Below are positions 48,890 through 60,519 of a stretch of 64,000 bases of DNA, piece after piece. The stretch is from Lota lota (Eukaryota; Chordata; Actinopteri; Gadiformes; Lotidae). Made by a program: the position numbers and the translations under genes. The first letter of the stretch is position 1. Every line of letters begins with the position of its first letter. The stretch lies in assembly GCA_026745465.1 (NCBI GenBank), contig JACYXH010000812.1, forward strand, positions 3,324,454 through 3,388,453, in the 5' to 3' direction. The notes beneath the pieces were generated by a model that worked only from the letters and a program-made list of their open reading frames with translations, had not been told where the DNA came from and made no database searches.

Positions 48890-50031
48890 TCAGGCTTTGT
48901 CGCAGCCCTGCTGCCGGGTGTTGGTCATCTGGGTGACGTCGATGCTGTTCTTGGCGAAGACCTCGTCGGCCTTCTCCAGAGTGCCGGGCGGCGGGGAGCG
49001 GATGCGGCTCAGCACCCAGGCGAACTCCACGTGGAACAGCCGCAGGATGTCGGTGCACGAGTACACCACGGCCGTGTTGACGTAGTCGGTGGACAGGATC
49101 CAGTATGGGGTGTAGGGCAGCGCTGTCGGGATTAGGAGAGAGAGAGATACAAGCACACACACATACACACACATACACGCATATAGACACATATATACAT
49201 GCACGCACACACACACACACACACACATACACGTGATCAAAACATAGAAGTACTTTTGTATTCCACATAATTGTGTATCTGTTTTCCATGTTGTATTCCA
49301 ATACATTACATATACTGTATACCTACACAACTTGTTTATAATACATTGAAATTGTCCCAAGATAGACACACACTAGGCAGGTTCAAACACCCACACTCAT
49401 AAACAAAGCAGTTGCTCATAGCTTCTTACCGTAGGAAAAGGTGATTCCCAGTTTGGCAGGGTTCCTCGGATCCTCTATTACTCCAAAGCCTTCAATTTTT
49501 CTCAATTCACCCCTTCTGTTATGTCACAAGTAAAGTCTGTCATTTCTTCCACACAAATAATACTTTTTTTGTTTTTTCTAAAAACCTGTATTAACTCACA
49601 GTATCTCTGAGCTGACAACTCTGACGGAATTATCCGGCTTCACGGTGAAGTTGGTCTCGATGCATCGTCCCTTTTCAAACTGAGCTGGCAGTTTGGCGAT
49701 TTCAAACCATCTCCCAGCAAACTGTTAGGACAAATAAATAAAAAACATCAAGAGTCATTAAAAATGTACACGCATAGGCTTGTGAGTAGAGCGACTAAGG
49801 AAAATATAACAGACATCATCAATTAAAAATGGATGAAATATATATTTTTACCTACTGCATAAAAACAAACGGTGCGGGTGGTGGTGGAGGTACCTGCTTG
49901 AGGCTGAAGTCGGCCTGGGTGATAGGCTCAGGACAGGGCCCCCAATGGGGAACCTGGCCCCTAACGAGTGGTAGGAGAACTAATAGAACCAAAGCGATAG
50001 ATCCAGTCATAGTGGATGCTGCCGGTGTCAT
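48890..50031 (-). CDS. apod: Apolipoprotein D-like lipocalin, copy 1
   Basis: Four coding exons on the minus strand: 50031-49894, 49721-49600, 49515-49430 and 49122-48890, all GT-AG with phases 0, 2, 1, giving 192 aa, the usual length for apoD. Residues 1-25 form a signal peptide (hydrophobic run IALVLLVLLPLV). Lipocalin motifs are present: G49-R-W51 (FAGRWFEIAKL), the TDY motif at 127-129 (LSTDYVNTAVVYSC) and the arginine motif FAWVLSR at 149-155. Four cysteines (33, 66, 138, 189) sit where apoD forms its two disulfides; N70-F-T is a potential glycosylation site. ApoD is a secreted carrier of small lipids such as arachidonate and progesterone. The ATG follows the acceptor directly; Met8 is an alternative start. 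Divergent from copy 2 at 54 kb, and clearly an older paralog. Confidence 0.92.
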
Positions 50032-50375
50032 CTGAACAAGGGAAGGGTTAGATAGCAAACAGGCTAATAAGCCTTTAGAATAGCAAGAAGATTAGCACTG
50101 TTTAGTTATTTTAGTCTAATAATCTTCTGAACGATTATATCATTGGGTGTTAGAGTCGGAGTGTAAATGCTGTTATAATCTATTTTACAATTAGGTAAAG
50201 GATAATTTCAGATCATTATAAAACCAAATAACCTTTTGATTTCCTAGATCATTGTTGAACATTGCGAAAAACTGAAAAACACTTTAAAGAAGCCTTGTAT
50301 GAGAAATGTCTTAATTTAGTTTTCCAATACATTTCAAAATAGAACCATTTGCTCTGATAGTATCAGAATACTTAC

Positions 50376-50445
50376 CTGCTGGTAAAGAGAGTGGTGCCCC
50401 TTGCAGTAATCCCTGTGTATGTCATAAAACACGATGCTCTCTGCT
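50376..50445 (-). promoter_or_regulatory. apod: apoD copy 1 5' non-coding exon
   Basis: On the minus strand, TACCAGCAG is followed by the donor GTAAGTATTC at 50375, pairing with the acceptor TTGTTCAG just before the ATG at 50031. A TTTTATGA word about 50-55 bases before the donor is the only TATA-like candidate nearby and seems close to the exon, so the exon's 5' limit is uncertain. Confidence 0.45.
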
Positions 50446-50449
50446 GACT

Positions 50450-52408
50450 TTTGCCACATCCCAGCCCCATTTTATCAATGTGCTTCTTTGTATGGAACCG
50501 GCCTTATTTCAGACATAAAGTAGACCATTAGCTAACGGGAGTCATGGGGGACACAGCAGCATGCATGTTATAAAGCAATCCAGCGGATGATCCCTTGAAC
50601 AAAAAAATGGAAGACCTTTTCTGACTCTGTAAGGTCTTCCTTAAAATATATGTTGTTAGGTGCTGTCATTATTTGTAGCCGATCATTCTTTGCAGGTGAT
50701 TCATTGGAGGCAATGTTGCTGTTAATATCTTTGGTAAGGTTTTTTTTGATGTAGGGTCATAGGAGTGGATGAAGTAAATGCATTGCAATTTTGCGATGTC
50801 GATTATCTTTTTTGATAGACCTTCTCTCATGCTTCCTCTGTTGGGAGACTGCACACAACAACACAGGAACAAGAACTTAGACAGATAACTGTTATTCCTG
50901 TTGCTGTTGTCATACTGATCTGTTGTTGTCCAAAGAAATCAGTAGGCAAAGCACTGTAGTTTGACTCTGTAGTGCTTTGGCAAACAGGTATTTATGGCAC
51001 CAAGTTTTGTATTGTGGTTTTATTGGAGTGGAATGGTTTGGCAATGTCTTTAATGTCTGAAGGCAGTGTGAATGAATGAACAAACAAACAAAGAGACAAA
51101 CAAACAAACAAACACATTAAGTTAATTGATAATGAAGTACATCAATAAAAACAGGTAAATAAATAAAATGGCCTCCATGGCAACATAAAAGCCCATGGGT
51201 ACAGAAGGGTGGGACATCTTTAAACTGAGTCTGATTGGTCAATACAGACTGCAGCATCACAAAGAACAAACCAGTAGTACCTGTAATTTGACAATAGAAG
51301 ACAGTTGAACTATAATAATAATGTTGGAATGTAAAGTGGTAATGATACAAATACATAGATAGAGAGGGGGTGATCACAATAAATAGGCCTACATCGGTAT
51401 TTAAATGCAAAATCTGTTTTACTTAATAGTTTCCCATATGTCTTATTTCTACATGTCGATTTTGTATCACAAATAATGGAAACCCAATATGATAATGATA
51501 ACCTCTAATACTGAAAACTTTCTGATGACCTGTTAAAGTCTAAAATCGTACTCAAAAAGACGTGCATCTTGTTTCCAATGTATTATTTACCACATACAAA
51601 TCTCCTTTGTTTATTTATTTCAATTACCTCTCTTAAACCTCTAAACATGTTGTCTATTCTGCCCATACAACGTGTATAGATATGTGAGACCTATAATTAT
51701 GGGTTAGGTTATTTTCAAATGACCAAAAAACGCTCATGAGCCTTTTTAGTATGGTGTTGTTTATATTTTTAATACAAATGAATGTATTATTATTGACACA
51801 TTCATATGTGTTTCAACTGCAACCTCCAGAGTGTACACAAAAAGTAAACAATGCAAATCTTGGGTGCAAAATTAAAGCAGGAATGTATCAATGTTTTCCA
51901 TTGACAAACATCTTGGGATGAAATCCACACTATGACACCTGTTTAAACACACTGGGGTTCTCGTGTTTCTTATCTGCCTGTAGTATGTGGTCCCAAAAAT
52001 GCTTATAGTTATGCTTGTATGTTTGTATGCACACACACATCCATACACACGTAAACACATCCATTCGGCTCTTGTGAACATAGCCAGCTGTCAAGGGAAA
52101 ACAGAGATGACATTTAACCTAAATATACAAGAATGTTCCAGGAGCTATGGAGTAGAGAGAGGCGTAATATAATAACAAAATTAGCATGTGTATGTGTGTG
52201 TGTGTGTGCGTGCATGTGTATGTGTATGTATATGTATATGTATGTGTGTGTGTTTGTATGTCTATATGTGCATGCATGCCTGTGTGTATGTATATGCATG
52301 TGTGTGTGTGTGTGTTTGTGTGCATGTGTATGTGTATGTCTGCATGTGTGTGTGTGTATTTGTGTTTGTTTGTGTGTGTGTGGGTGTGGGTGAGTGTGTG
52401 CATGTGTA

Positions 52409-52471
<63 letters not shown>

Positions 52472-53860
52472 GTGTGCGTGCAAGTGTGTGTGTGTGGGTA
52501 TCAGTTCAGAGTGGAGGTGGTTGTGATGTTATCCGCAGTCCCTCTCAGACTTGGTGACAAAATCCCACCAACTTGTCTGTTTTAGAGGACCTGAGCTTCC
52601 GCGGCACAAATGGCAATTTCGGCTTCATGGACCCTTTCAATCAAAGCACTAATTGCATAGCAAACAAGCAAGTATCATGTCCATTTGTCTCGCACTATTG
52701 GTGCTTACCGTGGATACTAACAGCAGCCCCTTCATCCTCTAGGAGGACCTCCTTTAAGGGTGAGGTCTTGGTGTGGGGGGGAGTGGGGGTCGTTATCTGT
52801 GACGATCCCCACTTCAACAAGCTTCTCCGCCCAGGAGAGACTGCAAGGACACACTCCTTCTCTCAGCTAGCTTAGTGAAGGATTGTTCCGGATTGTTCAT
52901 TCATATTAATATAGGCCCAGTTCAACTCATACCCCGAATAATGGTCTTTTTTATTTGTTTTCAAAAGTGGTACTAAAATGTCGTGAAACAAAATGAATGG
53001 CTCCATACAAAATAACAATGAATCCAGTTTGTATTGTCATCCATATAAATAAATAAAATGATCTTATAAAATGTTAAGGTATGTCAGGAATAGATTTGGC
53101 TATTAGTATGAATCTATTTTTCTAAATCACCCTGAAGGTGATCCAACACAATAATGAATCATTACAGTTAATTAGTTCAACATAAAGGATGAATTACATT
53201 GTGATTCACTGCAATATGAATTTAAGACGAGGACTTGATTTTTTCCTGTAGATATTTGCTTTGCTATAAATTGTATGGATTTATCTTGTTCTGCAGACAG
53301 AAAATAAAAAAAAATAGTTAAATCAATCTCTTTTACCTTTTTAGAGGTTTCTTTCTCTCATTAGTGCTACCTGCAAGTCAAGCGAGGTTAGGTTTTGGCT
53401 AACGAGCATGGTCCATTCAGATAGCAAAGTATTCAGTACAAATACCTGATTCTAATTACGTCAGATGTTTGAAGTTTGAAATAATCAATACAGGTTGTAA
53501 GGGAGGCAAAGAAGAACAATAGAGTTCCATAAACGATGACTCTTTTAAACCGGGATCCCTTCACATATTAACTTTTCAAGAATACTCAAGAGGAACGTGA
53601 ACGGGTATGTGGTCAACATGTACAATCTGAACACGCCATGTGATTCTTTCAACTTCAATGGTTTCATTTGTGATGCAACAAAAACTCGGCGGCTCGATGC
53701 ATCCTCGGCGTATTTAGCAAGGGAGATGTTTGAACGTCATTATCAGTTGAACAGGTGCCAAGTCTCCCACCTCTTTAAAGTAGGCCTCTTCTATAGCCGC
53801 CGCAATGTAAACACGTGGGAGGGGCCAGCTTAGTCGTTAGTGCCGATGTGGCTCTCAAGT
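50450..53860. other. Intergenic region between divergent apoD genes
   Basis: About 3.4 kb of mostly AT-rich DNA. It includes a 300-bp GT-rich block (52180-52495) with a pure TG core and an AAAC-rich patch at 51080-51115. The segment 52585-52700 is not low-complexity but shows no assignable exon. Shared regulatory elements of the two apoD genes would be expected here; I cannot point to specific ones. Confidence 0.5.
52185..52495. repeat. GT-rich microsatellite block
   Basis: Interrupted TG, TGTA and TGCA repeats for 220 bases, then about 55 bases of pure TG (52412-52466). Confidence 0.93.
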
Positions 53861-53862
53861 AC

Positions 53863-53927
53863 TATAAATACGAAGCCAACACATTTCCATTTCATTGCAA
53901 CCAGATAATTCGTCAGAATACCAACAG
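53863..53927 (+). promoter_or_regulatory. apod: apoD copy 2 TATA box and 5' non-coding exon
   Basis: TATAAATA at 53863-53870 is followed about 30 bases later by a probable start near 53893. The short non-coding exon ends ACCAACAG at 53927 before the donor GTAAAG. Its partner acceptor is CTGTCTGCAG at 54088. Confidence 0.7.
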
Positions 53928-54102
53928 GTAAAGTAAAAGCAGCCCTGAGCTGTTCTCTCTTGTCAATATACTTGTTTAAAATTTGGTATAAAGCGCTCTC
54001 AACCGTGTAGCCTAGTACTCAATACATTCACAACGTCTTCAAAATAAGTCGTCAATTTTGTTCTTTGTCCTCCTCTCTCTGTCTGCAGGTTTCATTACAA
54101 AG

Positions 54103-55588
54103 ATGCAGGCCATCCAGGTGATCTCTCTGACCCTGCTGTCCGTCCTGGCAGCCAACGCTCAGGTCTTGGTGGCTGGGAAGTGCCCCAAGCCCGCCGTCAA
54201 GGAGAACTTTGATGCCTCTCAGGTGAATCCAAACTCCCCACTCTCGTTACTTCTGCTCGCCTTTTTCTCTGTTTTCCTATTTTTCTTGGGGGGGGGGGGG
54301 GGGGGGGAACAACAAAAGTAATATCTGTTCCTCCCAACTTTGTTAACAGAATAGATGATCTGCAGTTTTGAGTGTGCCACTATGTGCAGATTGCCAAACT
54401 GGTGAAAACATTTACTGAATTGTAAACAAATGCTAAATTGCATGTCTTGGTTCTGTTTTACCTAAGGTCTGATGATCGTCTCATATATATAATATAACAT
54501 AGTCCACATGGAGGCCCAAATGTGACAAAAGCAACCAAAACCATAACGGTCTACAAAATCTATTTAACATAAATGTTTAATCTGATGTACACCGACGTTC
54601 CCGTTCCATACTGACTCTACAAACTCACTCTGTGTGTTCTCCCCCCTTGCAGTACCTGGGAAAGTGGTATGAGATCGAGAAGCTGCCCACCGTCTTCCAG
54701 AAGGGGCAGTGCAGCACGGCCACCTACAGCCTGAAGAGCCCCGGTGTGGTGGGAGTCCTCAACAGAGAGCTGCTGTAAGTAGCCCTCCAGGGACTAACTA
54801 GGTCCCCATGTATCACGGCCATTGGGCCAGGCTTCCAAAGTAGATGTATATACAAGTCCACAATTACTGAATGGTTTGGTACCTGGTTTCTGTTTATGAA
54901 TGGTTTATTTGTCTCTTTCTCAGCGCCAACGGAACCATCAACGCCATCGTTGGATCTGCCAAGGCGAAGGACCCGTCTGAGCCAGCCAAGCTTGAGGTGT
55001 CTTTCTTCGAGAGTAAGGACATCACACACGCACGCAAACACACACACACACACACAAACATGCGCGCACACGCACGCACGCACAGGCACACATGCATGCA
55101 AAAACATACACACCAACATACACACACACACAAATTCATGTCCAGTCCCCTCTTTGTTTCGTTTACCAATCCAACATATTCTGTCTAGATTTCACAAATA
55201 TGCAATATACAAAATGTTCAAATTCCAACTCATATTGTAGAAGTCAATACCAACATTTTCCCAGCATTAAAAACTCAATTAAATTGTACTCCAAGATAAG
55301 ACTCTTGACGTTTGATTTTAATCTCGGCCCACCTCTCTCTCCCCAGACTCTCCCCCTGGCCCCTACTGGGTGTTGTCCACCGACTACACCGGCCACACCC
55401 TGGTGTTCGGCTGCAGCGAGTACGGTCCGGTCCACGCAGAGTTCGCCTGGATCCTGAGCAGGGAGCCCACCATGCCCGGGGAGACCCTCTTCGAGCTCCG
55501 TGACATTCTGGCCTCCGCCGGGGTCAAAGTCAACAAGCTGACCGCCACCAACCAGGACCTGGCCTTCTGCAGTGCCATGGAGCAGTAA
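54103..55588 (+). CDS. apod: Apolipoprotein D-like lipocalin, copy 2
   Basis: Four coding exons on the plus strand: 54103-54222, 54653-54774, 54924-55012 and 55347-55588, with GT-AG borders and the same phases (0, 2, 1) as copy 1, giving 190 aa. Residues 1-20 form a signal peptide (MQAIQVISLTLLSVLAANAQ). Lipocalin motifs: G43-K-W45 (YLGKWYEIEKL), TDY at 122-124 (LSTDYTGHTLVFGC), FAWILSR at 143-149. Cysteines at 27, 60, 133 and 185 match the apoD pattern; N83-G-T is a potential glycosylation site. The product is a secreted small-lipid carrier. The ATG lies 14 bases into the second exon, after the TATA-driven non-coding exon. Intron 3 carries a CA microsatellite and intron 1 an 18-base G run. 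Confidence 0.94.
54289..54307. repeat. Poly-G run in apoD copy 2 intron
   Basis: About 18 consecutive G bases, 70 bases downstream of the first coding exon. Confidence 0.9.
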
Positions 55589-55667
55589 CCTCCCCCAGTA
55601 GGGATTACATACGGTCCAGACGTCTGGTGTGATCTCAGCCTGCTTGTTCTGGCTCAATCACATTGAT

Positions 55668-55814
55668 GATTTGCTTACCCTTATCACATGTAAAGTGTTT
55701 AAATTGATTTGCTTACCCTTATCACATGTAAAGTGTTTGAATTGATTTGCTTACCCTTATCACATGTAAAGTGTTTAAATTGATTTGCTTACCCTTATCA
55801 CATGTAAAGTGTTT
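55668..55814 (+). repeat. 38-bp minisatellite in the apoD copy 2 3' UTR
   Basis: Nearly four copies of a 38-bp unit containing GATTTGCTTACCCTTATCAC and ATGTAAAGTGTTT, differing by about one base. It lies between the stop codon and the poly(A) signal, so it is part of the expected mRNA. Confidence 0.93.
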
Positions 55815-55850
55815 ATGTATTAGTGTTTTTGTTTATGCAAAAGAAATGCA

Positions 55851-55870
55851 ATTAAACCTTTATAAAAACA
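55851..55870 (+). terminator. apod: Likely poly(A) signal of apoD copy 2
   Basis: ATTAAA at 55851-55856, followed within 30 bases by a GT-rich stretch; about 265 bases after the stop codon. Confidence 0.55.
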
Positions 55871-57130
55871 TGCTATATGTTGGCTTTGGTATTCCTTTCA
55901 TTATCGTTTGTGGTTGTGTAGATAGCAGGTCTGATTGGTAGGGATGGTGGCTGGCCCCAGGGAAGATGGCTTAGATATTTGTGTTCAGGTTTTGGTTCCG
56001 TTTGAGAGATTATGTAGCTGTTGTAGAAAAAAGTATTTTATGTTATCACATAAATGGTATAGTCTTCATGACTTTTCATCAAATAATGTAATAAGCCATT
56101 GTGTAAATGTTGTCTGCATCTGGAGATAGCAGCCTTCCTGAATGGTAGCATTTTTCATTTGCAGGTTTCACTGCAACCAACCTGATACTGCAGCCACGCC
56201 TCACGACCCTCTTCCCAATCCATCCATAGTTAATTTCCTCAGGCTTTTATCCCTTTGTTTCTTTTTACCAGAGCAACTCCTTTACTTCAACTTCTTTCTT
56301 GTGTAAATGCCTTGAATGCCTTGCCATGACTACCTCCTGTTTTCCTAATTCATTGTGCATTGAAAATATTAAATGGCTCCTCCAGCAATGTCTAGTCCAT
56401 ACCAGTCTTTACAATGTCATAGGATGTGCAAGGTCAGTCCCTTTCACCCATTGTTTAATGACTCTTAACCAAATACTTTGCTATCAAGAGTGTCTTAGAA
56501 GTCATTATTTTCCTTCAGTTCGTGAACAGTTTAGGTGAGGATAACTGCAAGGGATCGAGAAATAACGTGGGCTGTATTTTATTAATATGTAAAGAAAAGT
56601 ATACAGTCCCGAGTTACAGTGTGCAGATTAAAACTATTCTCATACAGGCTGTTGCATCAATTTGTTGAACTCTGTCTATCAAACTCCATTGGCTCAAGTA
56701 CCCTGTCCTCCTACACAGTAACTTTTGGCCTTATTATAAAGAAGCTTCATTTTTGGGGGGTATTACTCTAAGATTACAATACCCATGATGAAACTCAACT
56801 CCGTGCTGCGGTAATCCAATATCAGTGCTCCTCAACGTTTGCAGACATACCAGCCATACCAACACAATCCCAACCTGACTAAACAAACCCCTTGTTTGGG
56901 TCTCCAGTGTCCATTCTCTTTTTATAACTTGAAGTTCCAGAAGAATAAAACCTTCAGGACCAGATGCAGAAACCAATGGGATTTGCAGCCATTCTGAAAT
57001 TAGATTAATAGAGACATTGGTGCTGAAATTAAATGCCTATTTTGTCAAGTAAAATAATTAAAGAAAATAAATTGGACATTTGTTTTTATTTGCCTGTGTG
57101 TGTGCGTGTGTGCGTGTGTGTGATGTCCCT
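55871..57130. other. Intergenic stretch between apoD copy 2 and the broken apoD copy
   Basis: AT-rich DNA with no repeat block and no convincing exon. The terminal exon of the neighbouring broken apoD copy would be expected here on the minus strand, but I could not recognise it. Confidence 0.5.
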
Positions 57131-57132
57131 AC

Positions 57133-58049
57133 TCTCAGCAGGGTTCTGGGCGGTGCCGGAGATGGCATTAAAGGGGTCCATCATCCCTGAGAGAGAACGA
57201 TAATAAACATGATAAACAGACATGGGACAACATGAAAAAGTCCCTTTACAACCTATAACCACCACCACCAGCTCCACACTGGGTGACTTACTGGTTTTCT
57301 CTTTTGGAGTGGACCCCCAGTGTTTGTTTGCAGCAGCTCTCTGGTGAGGACTCGGACTACACCGGAGCTCTGGAGGCTGTATGTGACAACACTGCACTCC
57401 CCCACTAAAAGACGTCCGCAAGCTTCATGCTGCCCTTCTGGTTTTCAAGCTACTCCTCAAACAAGTAGGCAGAGTTTTGAGTCATGCTGTAAGCGTCACA
57501 TGTTCCTGTTTTTTTTTAACAGTTTGGAGTAGGTTTGTTTGAACAGGAACGATAGTGGTACTATTTTATTGTTCTTTTTACCTGAAATGGTGTACAAACT
57601 GCCTGCTTGTGTCTGCCTGTGCTGAGTTTGTGTAAGGAAATCGTCCTCGTGGTTCTGTATTTCAGTAGATCCTAGTTCATCTCTATTCTACCTACTTTCA
57701 TGTTTTTTTCCCTCTGACTTTAGATTGACCCTTTGCGTAAAGATTGATTCCATTTTGGATGCCATTTTCTAAAAATACCTCTGAGATTAAAGTTGATTAA
57801 TAAAAAAAAAAGACAGCAGATTCTATTTGAGTGTTCAGTTGAGTGTATGTACGTCATACAGTGATGAAGCAGCATAAATCAGTAAAATAGGTTGTTTTCT
57901 GGTAGTCTAGTATAGTCACCCTGGTGGGATCAAAGTTTGCCTGCACGGTGGACTGGAGAACATCTTCCAGGCATTACGACCTGTATGCTGGCTGGCAGGA
58001 TAGACAGCAGGGTCAGAGAGATCACCGGGGTGGCATTCATCTTTATTAC
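57133..58049 (-). pseudogene. Broken apolipoprotein D copy (third paralog)
   Basis: Three minus-strand segments match the first three coding exons of apoD copy 2, in order. At 58049-57920, after acceptor CCCCACAG, a signal peptide reads MNATPVISLTLLSILPASIQ against MQAIQVISLTLLSVLAANAQ; past the CSP residues the frame is lost (a GTGCAGGCAAACTTTGAT stretch is intact but shifted) and a stop follows. At about 57467-57332, a segment would read ECSVVTYSLQSSGVVRVLTR, then REL, against the exon ending LNRELL; it also carries a TAG, extra bases and GC in place of the GT donor. At 57186-57133, FNAISGTAQNPAE matches INAIVGSAKAKDPSEPA but is about 35 bases shorter than the copy 2 exon. No fourth coding exon was found. 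It derives from a copy 2-like gene and is most likely dead. Confidence 0.82.
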
Positions 58050-58987
58050 CTGTGGGGAGAACAGACCAGACAATACGAACTAACAATATAAACTACAGTC
58101 TGCCTGACCTGCCATTCGATACACAGGGGCAGGGGATGGAATCAATGGATCCTGAGGAGGGTCAGTGATGATAACACAGTGTTGCTCAAATGTCAGCTGT
58201 GAGAGACATTTTAGTGATTTTAGTGGGAAGAAAGGAAGTAAGGGAAGGAAGAAGGAGAAGAGGAAGGAGGAAAGAGAATAGGAAGGAGTGATACAGGGGG
58301 AACTTAAAATAGAGGGAACACAGGGAGGGAAATCCTTTAGAATTATTAATAAAATAATAAATAAATAGAATAGGTTGCTGGAAAAAGTCTTGAAGTCTTC
58401 ATTCTTGAAATTCATATACAAAAGTGTCCTAAGCGGCTGGAAATCCCCTTATCAAGATATAAACACATTCTCTCTCTCCCTCTCTCCCTCTCTCTCTCTC
58501 TCACGCTCTCTCTCTCTCACTCTCTCTCTCTCTCGTGGGAGAGAGAGGGAGTTGGCACCTGTTCAAATCAATATTTGTGGTTAGTGTTTAAACTCTGACC
58601 ATTATCTTGGTCCATTGTCTTGGTTTGCATAATAGATAAGTGTGATATTGCTACATCTATATTTAGCTGTGCTGACTATTGAACCGTTTTTTCATTCACT
58701 TCTGAATCCAAAAGGGCACTTCTGAATACACTTTAAGTATCTGTTTATGTGTTATGCGGTTGTGGCTAAATCCCTGTCATAATTTATATGAACTGATTCA
58801 TGGTTTAGTAAGGTATAGTAGTATTGAAAGTGTATATTTTATTATATTGAGAGAGAGATAGAGGAAGAAAGAGAGAGAGAGAGAAACAGAGAAAGAGAGA
58901 GAGTGAGGGGTCTAAACCCCATAGTGTATTAGATAGTGTAATATATCACAGATGGGATATGGTGGTGAGAGATGGAGCAGGCCTTAC

Positions 58988-59032
58988 CTGTGGCAGAAGA
59001 GTGTACACCATGTCACACGGATCAGTTAGAGA
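58988..59032 (-). other. Exon-like segment upstream of the broken apoD copy
   Basis: A 45-base minus-strand segment ends CTGCCACAG before a strong donor (GTAAGG). It lies about 940 bases upstream of the broken apoD's first coding exon and has an ATTAAAAA word just upstream, so it could be the former 5' non-coding exon of that gene. It is also open (SLTDPCDMVYTLLPQ) and fits in phase with the chain of exon-like segments at 59172-61462. Confidence 0.3.
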
Positions 59033-59682
59033 CTGTTTTTAATGGAGGAAATTAGTGGTGTTAAGGATTTACTTCCCCTGACTTTATTCCAGGGATTCCT
59101 GATCCTTGAGGATCCTTGACTGTACTCAAGGCCTAAATGAGATTGCCAACGGGGATAGTGCTGCACCTTACCGGATTAGGCTTTGTCACAGTGGCCACTG
59201 GGGCGTGAGTCGCCACAATGCTGCCAGTTTGTCCGGACAACAGATTGGTGCTGTAATTACAAGATGGTCGTTGACCACGTCCAAACCCGGTTTTAACCTT
59301 TTTTGAGGTTAAAACCTTCGCCTCACTGTGACTCCTGTAATGCTTGCTGCACACAAGCTGAAGAAATCCCTGCTAAAAGGCTTACACCTAGCAGATTCTT
59401 AAATTAGCGGTTTACACCTACTACTAATACTCTGGTCCCCTAATTCCTAAGCCATTTTTTGGTGATTCCTACCTATTTTTCCGAAAAGAGATGATCCGAA
59501 TGTCTGGGGCAAATATGTTGTCTGGAAGGGAAAAACAGACAGACATATAGACAGACAGACAGGTATACATGTCATTTAGGCGGGTAGGCAGAGGGATAGA
59601 CAGGCACAGATACAGGTAGACAGACAGACAGACAGACAGACAGTCTGTAGACATAAACATATGTGTATGGGTATATGTACAT

Positions 59683-59689
<7 letters not shown>

Positions 59690-59764
<75 letters not shown>

Positions 59765-59772
59765 ATACACAT
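59690..59772. repeat. (CA)n microsatellite
   Basis: About 70 bases of pure CA, flanked by GACA units on the left (59605-59642) and TACACA units on the right; a GT-rich block follows at 59808-59890. Confidence 0.93.
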
Positions 59773-60168
59773 ACATGTGTGTGAATAGGCATGGGTACAT
59801 GTAGGTGCATGTATGTGTGTGTGCGTGTGTGTCTGTGTGTCTGTGTGTGTTTGTGTGTGTGTGTATGTGTGTGTGTGTGTGTGTGTGTACGTGTCTGCGT
59901 GCATATTCTGTACCTATCTGTGTGGGTATGTGTGAACTTATCCTAGCTTGCCGCCTGTACGTGTGTGTATGTAAGATAAGCACACAGCAATGTAATGACA
60001 CCTGAGCCTGCTTAGCCCACACCTGAGGAATCAGAGGAGGGCTCACTAAACCCCTACCACCAAGTCTGCTGTTTAGCCAACATGAACCCAACATGAACGA
60101 CTATGTCCACCTAGCTGATACCCTGAATTTACTCTTATACCCCCCCCCCACCCCCCTTTACTACAAAG

Positions 60169-60519
60169 GAGGGTTTCTCCCTGTGGGTATACACCGGGTA
60201 CTTTGAAAGATTGCAGGGGGTACTTTGGAGAAAACAATTGTTATGTTTTAATATTGGTTCTGAACAATCAATAATACCACTTTAATTGAATCTCAATGCC
60301 TCCATAACAAAATGTAGTACAAGCCAATGTTTTTCACAAAACTGTAAGTATTTATTTTAAGCAATCAATGCTCATGTTTACACCAAATAAGATTTACATA
60401 CAGATTATTTATTAGCATTTTCTCCCATCCCCAAAAGGTGTTGTGGCGATAAAAGAGGTACTTGCTTGAACAAATATCTTGGAGGGGGTAGATTATTTAA
60501 AAATAATTGAGAACCACTG
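60169..60519. mobile_element. Short hAT-type MITE
   Basis: The 351-bp element ends on the right in TTGAGAACCACTG, the complement of the hAT-like CAGTGGTTCTCAA. The left end (GAGGGTTTCTCC) is a decayed counterpart. The flanks are CTACAAAG (60161-60168) and CTATAAAG (60520-60527), an 8-bp duplication with one change. No coding capacity. It is older than the hAT element at 5230-6039, and the two right-end sequences are related. Confidence 0.7.

Noticed and set aside
52573-52875. 100-codon frame between the apoD genes, with an MDPF word also seen in the broken apoD copy
   Set aside because: Similarity is limited to a few residues, and no splice borders or further apoD-like sequence are present.
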